A stretch of DNA of 58,189 nt from Candidatus Acutalibacter stercorigallinarum (lineage in GTDB: Bacteria > Bacillota > Clostridia > Oscillospirales > Acutalibacteraceae). The DNA is taken from contig DXIW01000043.1 in NCBI GenBank assembly GCA_019112625.1, positions 1 to 58,189 on the forward strand, read 5' to 3'. The translations under genes and the position numbers were made by a program. This document shows, one piece after another, positions 24,061 through 32,058 of the stretch. Numbering within the stretch: position 1 is the stretch's first letter; each line of letters begins with the position of its first letter. The notes under the pieces are model-generated. The model made no database searches and was not told where the DNA came from. It saw only the letters and a list, made by a program, of their open reading frames with translations.

Positions 24061-26502
24061 ATGGTAAACACCCACAAAGAATATATCCAGCTGCTGGAAT
24101 CGGAATTGCAAAGGCGCGGATTTGCCGAATTCAAAGAAAACGAGATTCTGGCTTTTATCCGGAGGTATCAGCTCGACAAGCGCCCCGGCATCTATTTCAA
24201 GGATGTCCGGACGGACAGCCAGCGGTTGATCCGGCTCCACCAGCAGGGGAAGGCAGCCGCCGCCTCACAAAGCGATGCGGCGGGGAGGCCGGGCCCCGGG
24301 CAGGGTTCCCCCGGCGCGGTGCGGCGCGCGGCAGGCAGGCTGCTCACCGGTTCCTCTGGGAAGACCTATGCGCTGGAGAATAAGCCCTTCAGCAGCGGCG
24401 GCGAGGGAGATGTTTTCCGCGTCGTGGGGGACGGGGCTCACATAGTCAAGGTTTACCACACCGATAAGATCACAAAAGAGCTGGAGGAGAAGCTGCGGTA
24501 CATGGCCCAAAACCCACCCTCGGCGGGCGTGCTGAATCAAGTGGCCTGGCCCATGGATGTCCTTACTAACGACCGCGGTCAGTTCGCCGGGTTCCTCATG
24601 CCAAAGCTGGACATCAGCGCGGAGCTGGGGGAGATCTACGTCTATCCTCCCCGGATGAAGATCACCTATAAAGAGAAGCTGATTCTGGCTCAGAATATCT
24701 GTGCCGTCATCTTCGAGGTCCACAAGGCTGGATATGTTTTCGGGGATTTCAACCCTTGCAACATCGGCGTCAACCTGCAGACCGGCAAGGTGGCCTTTCT
24801 GGACACCGACAGCTATCACATCGTGCTCAACGAGCGAGCCAACAAAGCCTACCGGTGCAAGGTTTGCCTGGACGGTTATGTGGCGCCGGAATTGATCAAA
24901 CGGGTCGAATCCCATCCCAATGGCGGATATGCCAGTGTGTCGCTTCCCACTTTCACGCGGGAGACGGATAATTTCGCCTTGGCCATCCATATCTTCAAGC
25001 TGCTGATGAACGGCTACTCCCCCTTCAGCGGTATCAACGAATCGGCGCGGGCGTCTACCGCCTCCCCGGGGATCGGGAACCAGGCCATCAAACGGGATGA
25101 GTATTGCTTCAAGCCAGGGAAAAAGCCCCAGGCCGCGGCTGTGCCGCCTGCCGCCATATTGCCGGATAAAGTGAAAAAGTTGTTCGACCGGGCTTTTATC
25201 GGCGGCAAGCGAGACCCCAAGTCCCGCCCCGACGCCCGGGAGTGGTATACCGCCTTGGCGGAATATGAGAAATCCCTGGCGGCCTGTCCAAGAAACCCAG
25301 CGCACCAGTATAAAAAGGGACTGCCCGACTGCCCCTGGTGCGCCGCGGACGAGAGATACCGCGAGTCCCTGCAGCCCACCATAAAGCAAAAGTCCTTTGC
25401 CGCCCCGGTGGCGCCGCCCTCTCCCGGAACGGCAGCCGCTAGCGCTGCGAAACCAGTGGCCGTGCCGGCGGCTGCCGCGGCAGCATCTGCTGGGCAGGCT
25501 GCCGCTTCCAGCGGGACTCTCTCCGCCCAGGAGCGCATAGCGAAAGCCGCTTCCGTCCTTTATCCCATAGGTTGGATCGTATTTCTGGCGAACCTCTGCT
25601 TTTGCCTGGCCCCCTTCGTGGAAAACGGCTCCTTTGTAATGACTGAAGCCAAGCTGCTCCATATTGACCCTGTTTTGTACAGCGCGACCACCTTGCTCGC
25701 TGGGTGCCTACTGTGTTTTTCCGCGTCCCTGAAAAACGGGTCGCTGTGGGGGCCCATAGCGAGCGGCGTATGGGGCCTTGTGTGCGGTGTCACCATCACC
25801 ACCATCCGCTATGTCCGGATGGGCTTCAACGCGGACAGCGCCTCGAAAGCGTGGCAATTTTTCGGGACGATCCTTGTCGTCTACTTTGCCGTCCTGTTCC
25901 TGAGCTCCAAAATCGGGACGAGGATTCGCATGGGCGCCAGCAAGCAGAGCTCCGGCCCCAAGCAGAAGCTGCTGCCCTTTGAGATCGTGCTTCTGGCGGC
26001 GCTGATCGGCGTATGTGCTTTCTGCATCCCGCTGCTGCTCGACCTGCACCGGTTCTATGCCTTCCTCAATGCCTACAACTTGTTCGGCATGGGAATCTGG
26101 ATTGCCCCTGTGGTGCTCTTTTTGGCGTTCACCGCGACAAAAACGGGGAATAAAGTGGTCGGCTCTTGGTTGTGCGCGGCGGTCGCCGTCCTGTTCACCT
26201 GCCTGGTGCTGGGCCTGGCTACGCTGGACGGAGGCAGCGCCATTTTGCTCTGGTTCATTCTGGCCATGGTGGCCCTGGGGTTTATCGCCTACTCCCAAAG
26301 CGTGGTGGATAACATGGTCTCCGCCATCACCAGCGGGTCCTTCTTCGTGTTTTTCGTGGTGGGGGCCTCTACGGCCCTTACGGTAATGGGCGACGGCGTT
26401 GCCGCCGTGGGCGCTGGGGCCCATTGGTGGACCGTAGCCCCCGCCATCGTCGATGTGGCTGCCGCCGCCCTTTTCTCGATCAACGAGCTTCTCCGGAAGT
26501 GA
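24061..26502 (+). CDS. Membrane-anchored protein kinase of the YegI (COG4248) type
   Basis: This 813-residue protein starts with a small helical region. The kinase-like domain (about 105-410) has a Gly loop SSGGEGDVF (111-119), Lys130 in HIVKVYH, the catalytic loop GDFNPCN (Asp229, Asn234) and DTDSYHI (Asp248/Asp250) instead of DFG. The D-x-DS metal motif and the zinc-like tail CPRNP-H-Y...CPWC are features I associate with the YegI/COG4248 family, often linked to stress or conflict loci. A low-complexity Ala/Pro linker leads to about nine or ten membrane helices (from residue 500). It ends the locus; TAGGAG of the preceding alternative frame forms its binding site. Confidence 0.8.
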   Translation: MVNTHKEYIQLLESELQRRGFAEFKENEILAFIRRYQLDKRPGIYFKDVRTDSQRLIRLHQQGKAAAASQSDAAGRPGPGQGSPGAVRRAAGRLLTGSSGKTYALENKPFSSGGEGDVFRVVGDGAHIVKVYHTDKITKELEEKLRYMAQNPPSAGVLNQVAWPMDVLTNDRGQFAGFLMPKLDISAELGEIYVYPPRMKITYKEKLILAQNICAVIFEVHKAGYVFGDFNPCNIGVNLQTGKVAFLDTDSYHIVLNERANKAYRCKVCLDGYVAPELIKRVESHPNGGYASVSLPTFTRETDNFALAIHIFKLLMNGYSPFSGINESARASTASPGIGNQAIKRDEYCFKPGKKPQAAAVPPAAILPDKVKKLFDRAFIGGKRDPKSRPDAREWYTALAEYEKSLAACPRNPAHQYKKGLPDCPWCAADERYRESLQPTIKQKSFAAPVAPPSPGTAAASAAKPVAVPAAAAAASAGQAAASSGTLSAQERIAKAASVLYPIGWIVFLANLCFCLAPFVENGSFVMTEAKLLHIDPVLYSATTLLAGCLLCFSASLKNGSLWGPIASGVWGLVCGVTITTIRYVRMGFNADSASKAWQFFGTILVVYFAVLFLSSKIGTRIRMGASKQSSGPKQKLLPFEIVLLAALIGVCAFCIPLLLDLHRFYAFLNAYNLFGMGIWIAPVVLFLAFTATKTGNKVVGSWLCAAVAVLFTCLVLGLATLDGGSAILLWFILAMVALGFIAYSQSVVDNMVSAITSGSFFVFFVVGASTALTVMGDGVAAVGAGAHWWTVAPAIVDVAAAALFSINELLRK

Positions 26503-26546
26503 CCGCCCCCATCTTAAAAAAAGTTGGCTGTCTTTTCTGGTTTTGC

Positions 26547-26575
26547 GTGACAAATCGCAAAAAGCGGTATATAAT
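26547..26575 (+). promoter_or_regulatory. Promoter of the SLH beta-helix surface protein
   Basis: GTGACA (26547-26552), 17-base spacer, TATAAT (26570-26575). The -35 is flanked by TTTTGCG/CGCAAAA (26541-26547 with 26556-26562). Confidence 0.75.
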
Positions 26576-26587
26576 ATAGGTGATTTC

Positions 26588-26626
26588 GAAAGCCCCAGGG
26601 CTTTCCTTCTTTGGGGAACCCCAAAG
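26588..26626 (+). promoter_or_regulatory. Two tandem palindromes in the 5' UTR of the surface-protein gene
   Basis: GAAAGCCC-CA-GGGCTTTC (26588-26605) and CTTTGGGG-AA-CCCCAAAG (26609-26626) are both perfect and start within about ten bases of the expected transcript start. No T run follows, so they are more likely to stabilise the mRNA or bind a regulator than to terminate. Confidence 0.6.
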
Positions 26627-26656
26627 AAAACAACTTGTGCGATAGGAGGAATCGCG

Positions 26657-29600
26657 ATGAAAAAGATGTTAGCGCTCCTGTTGACCCTGTGCCTCCTGGC
26701 AGGCATGGTGCCCCTAAGCGCGGGGGCGGAAGAAACCACAAGCTGCACGGGCGGTGATACTTGTGACCATGCAGCGGCCATAGGGGATACGCATTATGAT
26801 ACGCTACAGGAGGCAATCGATGCAGCAACTTCTGGAGCAAAAGTAACACTATGCAATAATATCAACCTAAGTGATCCAATTACAGTTAGCGAAACACTTA
26901 CCTTGGATTTGGCGGGTCGCAAGATATCTAATACTACCCCGATTTGGAAAAATACCGAAGACGAAAAGCATTGGTCTCTTATCCGTGTTTCCGGTGAAGG
27001 AGATCTTAGAATTACAGGTAATGGGATGTTTGATGCACTAAAAGACGATTGCTATGCTGTTGATTTGTATGACACAACTAGCAAATGCACGATTGATAAC
27101 GGGACGTTTACTGGCAATATTCACGCTGTCTATGTATATAACGGTCATTTGACAGTCAATGGCGGTACATTTTCTGTTAAACAAGAGTTTCCATCAGAAT
27201 ATCCGTACGAGTATGTCCTTAATTGTTATGATGCTAATTATAAGAATGGGACTGCATCTATCACTGTAAATGGTGGGACTTTCCTTGAGTTTAATCCGCA
27301 GAATTGCAGGGCAGAAGGAGCAGATACTAATTTCTGCGCTGAGGGTTATACAACTTCAAGTGAGACCCAAGGAGAACATACAATTTATACTGTAATTCCT
27401 CCAATAGCTAAAGTGGGGCAGACATATTGTGAATCTTTGGGGGAGGCTATCGATAAGGCCGCAAATGGCGATACTGTTACTTTGCTGCGGGACGCTTCCA
27501 CCGAACCAATTACCATTGACAAGGGAATCACGTTAGATTTAGGGGGAAATACTCTGACCCTGATAAAGGATGACAGTGACAGTATATCAGCTTTGGGTCT
27601 AGATTTCTCCAATAATGGAAATAATGTGCTGAAGAACGGTGTTATCTGTGACGAAAGAAGCAAAGGTACAACTTCTGCGGGATTCATTTCTGTTCGTTTG
27701 ACGGGCGGTGGTACTTTAACCACAGAAAACGCGGAAATTCAAAACTATCAGCCTGACAGTGAGGCTAATTATAATTACATACTCCGTGCCGATGGTGGGA
27801 CAGGTACGCTTAAACTGAAATCTGGAACAAAATTAACCGAATTAGAGCGTACCACGCAAAAAAATGAAACTTATGGCACCGTTGGCGTTGCTCTTTTTGG
27901 ACCAGCAAAAACCCAGGATACTTCGCTTGATCAAACGATTAACCTTGTAATCGAAGATGGTGTTAGTATCAATACTATGGGTTTTGCTATCAGCGGTAAT
28001 GGGAGCGATTCCAATGGTACAAATATCACCATCAACGGCGGTGAAATTGTAAGTAAAAGTGCCCAGGCAATTTATCATCCCCAGTATGGCACATTGACCA
28101 TTAAGGGTGGAAAAATCACCGGCGACACGGGCATAGAGATGCGTTCTGGTATTCTTAATGTCTCTGATAGTGCAATTATTACCGGTACGGGAACTCCTAT
28201 TTCCGTAGACCCGAACGGGAATGGTTCCACCACTGCTGGTGTGGGTATTGCAGTTGCCCAGCATACGACAAAACTTCCCATTGAAGTGAATATTTCCGGT
28301 GGGACAATAAGTGGGTATACGGGGTTCTACGAAAGCAATCCCCAGAAAAATTTACCCGCTGATTTAGAAAAAATTGAACTTTCAATTTCTGGTGGTCAGT
28401 TTAGCTCTATCAACGGAGGAGTCAATTCTATCTATAGTGAGGATTGTAGTAAGTTTATCTCTTCCGGCTACTTTACCAGTGACCCCAGCGAGTACTGCGA
28501 CGACGGCCTTACCGGCGTGGCCAACACCGACAGCAACAGCAGCGCGTACCCCTTTACGGTGGGCAAGAGCAAAGTGGAGGTAGAAACTGCTGTTGCCGCA
28601 GGGGAGCCTACTGTATCTGTCCTTCAAGGGATTGGTGTAACTGAAGAGACTGTCAAGGAAGCTGCCCAGGCTGAAGCTACCCAGACTTCCCTCCAGAACG
28701 CTGCCACGCTGGCTGGTTTGAGCAACGATCCCAGCGTTGTTGGCACTGAAAGTACTGCAAGGGAGAAACTTACTGCCGCAGGTGTCACTGGCGTCGATGA
28801 TGCCACTGTCACCGTCGTGGTGCAGCCTTACCTGGATGTGAAAGTGAAATCGGCAGAAACTACGGAAGATACCAAGTCCATGACCGTGGACATCTCCGCA
28901 AAATACAACGTGATTGCCACTACCGCAGATGACCCGGAAGATATTGAGCTGGAAAGTACAAAACCTGGCACTTCTAAAAATGCCGTAATACTGAAACCCA
29001 ACCAGGATATGAAGGTCACCTCTCCGGTAACCATCACCCTGCCTTTGCCCAACGGCTTTGTGACCAGCGCAGCGGATAAAGTTTACGTCCAGCACAAAGG
29101 CTACGAGTACGAGGCGACGGTAACCGAAACTGAGGAAGAACCCAATAAGACCTACACCGCCACGTTCACCAACCCCCACGGGTTTAGTACATTCGTCCTC
29201 AGCACCGATAGCAAGACCGTGGCTACTGTGAACGGCACCGATTACACCAACTTCCAGCAGGCGGTGAACGCTGCCGGCCCCAGCGATACTATCACGGTGA
29301 AGCAGAACAAGAACAACCTGGCCGCCACCGGCGTCAACCATGACCTGAAGCTGGAAAACGGCACGAGCGGCCCAATCACCGTCACCATCAACGGAGAAAA
29401 GATCACGATCCCCGCTTACGGTCAAGCGCCCTTCACCTACACGCCGCCCACCCCGCCCCGGCCCACCGAGGAGAAGCACAGCATCACCATCTCCACCGAC
29501 GGCAAGGGCCAGGTGACCGGCCCGGCCTCCGCCGCGGAGGACGATAAAGTCACCCTCACCGTCAAGCCCAACGCGGACAAGGAGCTGTACGACCTGAAGG

Positions 29601-30268
29601 TCACCGATGAGGACGGCAAGGCGATCGCCGTCACCAAGGTGAACGACACCACCTACACCTTCACCATGCCCGACGGCAAGGTGACCATTGCCGCCACCTT
29701 TGGCTGCGATGGCGGCGACAACTGCCCCTCCAAGGCCTTCACCGACCTGGGCGACAAGCAGTGGTACCACGACTCCATCGACTACGCCGTGGAGAATGGC
29801 CTTCTGGAGGGCACCAGCCCCACCACCATGGAGCCCAACGCCACCCTCATCCGCGCCCAGCTGGCCCAGATCCTCTACAACATCGAGGATAAGCCCGCTG
29901 TCACCGGCGAGATGGTCTTCGAGGACGTGCCCGCCAGCGAGTGGTTCTACAGCCCGGTCCTGTGGGCCAATCAGAACGAGATCATCAACGGCACCAGCCC
30001 CACCACCTTCGAGCCCCTGGAGGATATCTCCCGCCAGGACCTGGCCCTGATGCTCTACCGTTACGCCGGCAAGCCCGCCGTCACCGGTGATTTGGACGGC
30101 TTTACCGACGCGGAGCAGGTAGGCGATTGGGCCGAGGAGGCCATGGCTTGGGCCGTCGACGAGGGCATCGTCCAGGGCGACACCCCCACCACCCTGAACC
30201 CCACCGGCACCGCCACCCGCGCGGAAGCCGCCGCCATGCTCCAGCGTTTCCTGGAGAACGCGGCCTAA
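26657..30268 (+). CDS. SLH-anchored beta-helix surface protein (mosaic gene)
   Basis: This 1203-residue exported protein starts with a signal peptide (MKKMLALLLTLCLLAGMVPL) at GGAGG plus ATG 26657. Pectate-lyase-like parallel beta-helix sequence follows (repeats such as YDTLQEAIDAATSGAKVTL and ESLGEAIDKAANGDTVTLL; many NGGTF/SGG turns). A middle region of Ig-like or DUF character comes next, with a PTPPRPTEEKHSITIS linker, and three C-terminal SLH repeats (WYHDSIDYAVENGLLEG, WFYSPVLWANQNEIING, WAEEAMAWAVDEGIVQG) for wall attachment. From about 26760 to 28480 the codons are AT-rich, unlike the GC-rich SLH part, so the N-terminal module looks recently exchanged. It is a likely adhesin or S-layer-associated protein. 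Confidence 0.88.
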   Translation: MKKMLALLLTLCLLAGMVPLSAGAEETTSCTGGDTCDHAAAIGDTHYDTLQEAIDAATSGAKVTLCNNINLSDPITVSETLTLDLAGRKISNTTPIWKNTEDEKHWSLIRVSGEGDLRITGNGMFDALKDDCYAVDLYDTTSKCTIDNGTFTGNIHAVYVYNGHLTVNGGTFSVKQEFPSEYPYEYVLNCYDANYKNGTASITVNGGTFLEFNPQNCRAEGADTNFCAEGYTTSSETQGEHTIYTVIPPIAKVGQTYCESLGEAIDKAANGDTVTLLRDASTEPITIDKGITLDLGGNTLTLIKDDSDSISALGLDFSNNGNNVLKNGVICDERSKGTTSAGFISVRLTGGGTLTTENAEIQNYQPDSEANYNYILRADGGTGTLKLKSGTKLTELERTTQKNETYGTVGVALFGPAKTQDTSLDQTINLVIEDGVSINTMGFAISGNGSDSNGTNITINGGEIVSKSAQAIYHPQYGTLTIKGGKITGDTGIEMRSGILNVSDSAIITGTGTPISVDPNGNGSTTAGVGIAVAQHTTKLPIEVNISGGTISGYTGFYESNPQKNLPADLEKIELSISGGQFSSINGGVNSIYSEDCSKFISSGYFTSDPSEYCDDGLTGVANTDSNSSAYPFTVGKSKVEVETAVAAGEPTVSVLQGIGVTEETVKEAAQAEATQTSLQNAATLAGLSNDPSVVGTESTAREKLTAAGVTGVDDATVTVVVQPYLDVKVKSAETTEDTKSMTVDISAKYNVIATTADDPEDIELESTKPGTSKNAVILKPNQDMKVTSPVTITLPLPNGFVTSAADKVYVQHKGYEYEATVTETEEEPNKTYTATFTNPHGFSTFVLSTDSKTVATVNGTDYTNFQQAVNAAGPSDTITVKQNKNNLAATGVNHDLKLENGTSGPITVTINGEKITIPAYGQAPFTYTPPTPPRPTEEKHSITISTDGKGQVTGPASAAEDDKVTLTVKPNADKELYDLKVTDEDGKAIAVTKVNDTTYTFTMPDGKVTIAATFGCDGGDNCPSKAFTDLGDKQWYHDSIDYAVENGLLEGTSPTTMEPNATLIRAQLAQILYNIEDKPAVTGEMVFEDVPASEWFYSPVLWANQNEIINGTSPTTFEPLEDISRQDLALMLYRYAGKPAVTGDLDGFTDAEQVGDWAEEAMAWAVDEGIVQGDTPTTLNPTGTATRAEAAAMLQRFLENAA

Positions 30269-30291
30269 CAACGAAAATTTACAAAAAAGCA

Positions 30292-30325
30292 GCGCCCCCG
30301 TCTCTCAAAGGAGAGATGGGGGCGC
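30292..30325. terminator. Terminator hairpin after the surface-protein gene
   Basis: A 15-bp stem (30292-30306 with 30311-30325, one G-T pair) with an AAAG loop. It is followed by GTTGTTGT on the plus strand and six T on the minus strand after GCTGC. Confidence 0.75.
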
Positions 30326-30389
30326 GTTGTTGTATGCACCCCCCACCAGGCGGGCGCTTCTGGAAGAGCCTTCTTCCGATCCCGCCAAC

Positions 30390-30417
30390 AAAAAACTCCC
30401 TTTGCTGCGAAGGGAGT
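30390..30417 (-). terminator. Intrinsic terminator of the Crp/Fnr-family gene
   Basis: Minus-strand stem ACTCCCTT/AAGGGAGT (30395-30402 with 30410-30417) with a run of six T. It lies 150 bases past the stop of the gene at 30571. Confidence 0.8.
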
Positions 30418-30570
30418 GCGGTCTGGCAACTGCACGAAGGAGCAAAGGGAGGCCATTCAAAAAGAACGGCAGCTATAGTGTATCACATAGGGGATGAAAT
30501 CGCAACGCCCCGCTCGCGTTTTTCTTTAACAGCGAAGGGGGAGAGGCGGCCCGCGAAATCGCTTTCGAAA

Positions 30571-31230
30571 TTATAGGTCCCGGTAGGCCTGGAGCTTTTT
30601 GGGGTCCAGCACCGATACATAGTGGTTCCCCGTGTCGATGATCCCCTCCTTGCGCAGCTTGCCGTAGAGCTTTGCCAGCTGGGCCCGGGATACGTTGAGG
30701 AAGGAGGCCACCTCCTGCTGGGTAAGGGGGATGCGCCCCTGCTTCTGGTACTCCGGCGCGTCCACCAGCAGGGAGAGGAACGAGGCAAGCCGCACCATCT
30801 GGTTGGAGTGGCCCAGGCTGCCCACCATAAAGGCCACCTCCCGCAGCACCTCGCCGTAGTAGATCACCAGGTCAAACCCCAGCTCCGGGTCCTGGAAGAT
30901 CATCTTCCGCAGAATGTCCGGGGTGATGGGGAGCACGTGCATCTCCGTCACGCTGGCGATGCTCACCACCGACTTGTTCTCGCTGTCGATGCAGTCCATG
31001 CCGATGAGGGTGTCCTGCCGCATAAATTCCACGATCTGCTCGCCGCCGTCGCTGGTGGCCACGTACACCTTGGCCAGCCCGTCCAGGATGTAGTACAGCC
31101 ACCCCTGGGTGACGCACTGCCGCAGCAGGTCCTGGCCCTTGGGGACCGTCATGGGGGCGGGGCATACGCTCTCAAACCGCTCCCGGTATTTGCGCAGGGA
31201 GCCCTCTACGAAGAAGTTGATGCGGTTCAA
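30571..31230 (-). CDS. Crp/Fnr family regulator of the molybdenum hydroxylase locus
   Basis: The 219 residues form an N-terminal cNMP-type barrel (GWLYYILDGLAKVYVATSDGGEQIVEFMRQDTLIG, broken here as YYILDGLAKVYVA, then EQIVEFMRQDTLIG). A dimer helix and a winged helix (LTQQEVASFLNVSRAQLAKLYGKLRKEGII, broken as QQEVASFLNVSRAQLAKLY) complete it. No Fnr-type cysteine cluster is visible, so it probably senses a small molecule. The start is TTG 31230 with AGGGGG eight bases upstream. It is transcribed away from the hydroxylase operon, a usual arrangement for a local regulator. Confidence 0.85.
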   Translation of the reverse strand: MNRINFFVEGSLRKYRERFESVCPAPMTVPKGQDLLRQCVTQGWLYYILDGLAKVYVATSDGGEQIVEFMRQDTLIGMDCIDSENKSVVSIASVTEMHVLPITPDILRKMIFQDPELGFDLVIYYGEVLREVAFMVGSLGHSNQMVRLASFLSLLVDAPEYQKQGRIPLTQQEVASFLNVSRAQLAKLYGKLRKEGIIDTGNHYVSVLDPKKLQAYRDL

Positions 31231-31321
31231 TGCCGTTCCCCCTTTTTGCTGCTGTGATTTAGGACAGGGAGCGACGGTGCCTGCTTTTCCGGGAAAGGGG
31301 CAAATCGCTCCGCAAATATTT

Positions 31322-31350
31322 ATTATATACTATTTTACGAGAAAAAGCAA
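31322..31350 (-). promoter_or_regulatory. Promoter of the Crp/Fnr-family gene
   Basis: Minus-strand TTGCTT (31345-31350), 17-base spacer, TATAAT (31322-31327). Confidence 0.75.
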
Positions 31351-31445
31351 GTTCCCGGTAGATGTTTTTCGACAAATTTGCTGTCTTGCGGGAGTGTGAA
31401 ATAATCTAGAATTTGTATTCCGGTCTATGCCGTTTTAGTGAAAAA

Positions 31446-31456
31446 GCTGGTAAAAT
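31446..31456 (+). promoter_or_regulatory. Possible extended -10 promoter of the molybdenum hydroxylase operon
   Basis: TG-G-TAAAAT (31448-31456) with a poor -35 (TGCCGT at 31428-31433) would suit an activator-dependent promoter. The rest of the 327-base divergent region shows no clear Crp/Fnr palindrome. Confidence 0.35.
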
Positions 31457-31463
31457 TAGAATA

Positions 31464-31545
31464 GCGATCCTGGGCCTGGAACAGGCGGCAGACCACGTGC
31501 CGCCTGTCCTTGCACCCTGGGACATCGGCCACTGTATAGAGAAAG
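31464..31545 (+). promoter_or_regulatory. Structured 5' leader of the molybdenum hydroxylase operon
   Basis: A long hairpin GGA-ACAGGCGGCA/TGCCGCCTGT-CC (31478-31490 with 31498-31509) sits inside weaker flanking complementarity (CGAT...ATCG), just upstream of GAAAGGAG and the ATG at 31558. Position and structure suggest an RNA switch, possibly of molybdenum- or tungsten-cofactor type, but I cannot match the published consensus by eye. Confidence 0.4.
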
Positions 31546-31557
31546 GAGCAATGCTTC

Positions 31558-32058
31558 ATGAGCAAGGACCTGACGTTACACGTCAACGGGAAAACCTACC
31601 AGTTCTCCATCGGACGGAGGCTGGGACAGATCCCGGAATCTGAGACCCTGCTGGAGACCCTGCGGGAGCGCCTGGGCCTTACGGGCACCAAGCTGTCCTG
31701 CGGCGAGGGCGCCTGCGGGTGCTGCGCCGTGCTGATCGACGGCAAAGCCGTGGCGTCCTGCGTCACCCTCACTGTGGAATGTGGGGGCAAGGAGATCACC
31801 ACCATCGAGGGCCTGGCAGACCCGGTCACCGGGGAGCTGGACCCCATCCAGGAGGCCTTCCTGGAACACAGCGCCTTCCAGTGCGGGTTCTGCACCCCCG
31901 GCATCATCATCGCGGTGAAGTCCCTGCTGAACCAGAACCCCTCTCCCACGGAAGAGGAGATCGAGGAGGCCCTCAGCGGGAACTACTGCCGCTGCATCAG
32001 CCACTACCAGGTGATCGAAGCCGTTCAGTCTATCGTAAAGGGAGGAGAACAGGCATGA
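31558..32058 (+). CDS. Molybdenum hydroxylase 2Fe-2S subunit (XdhC/CoxS type)
   Basis: This 166-residue electron-transfer subunit belongs to a xanthine dehydrogenase-family enzyme. The plant-type cluster ligands are Cys48, Cys53, Cys56 and Cys68 (C-X4-C-X2-C-X11-C). The second cluster ligands are Cys109, Cys112, Cys144 and Cys146 (CGFC...CRC). Length is typical. Its stop overlaps the ATG of the Mo-binding subunit. The substrate (purine, nicotinate-like or aromatic) cannot be read from this subunit. Confidence 0.93.
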   Translation: MSKDLTLHVNGKTYQFSIGRRLGQIPESETLLETLRERLGLTGTKLSCGEGACGCCAVLIDGKAVASCVTLTVECGGKEITTIEGLADPVTGELDPIQEAFLEHSAFQCGFCTPGIIIAVKSLLNQNPSPTEEEIEEALSGNYCRCISHYQVIEAVQSIVKGGEQA

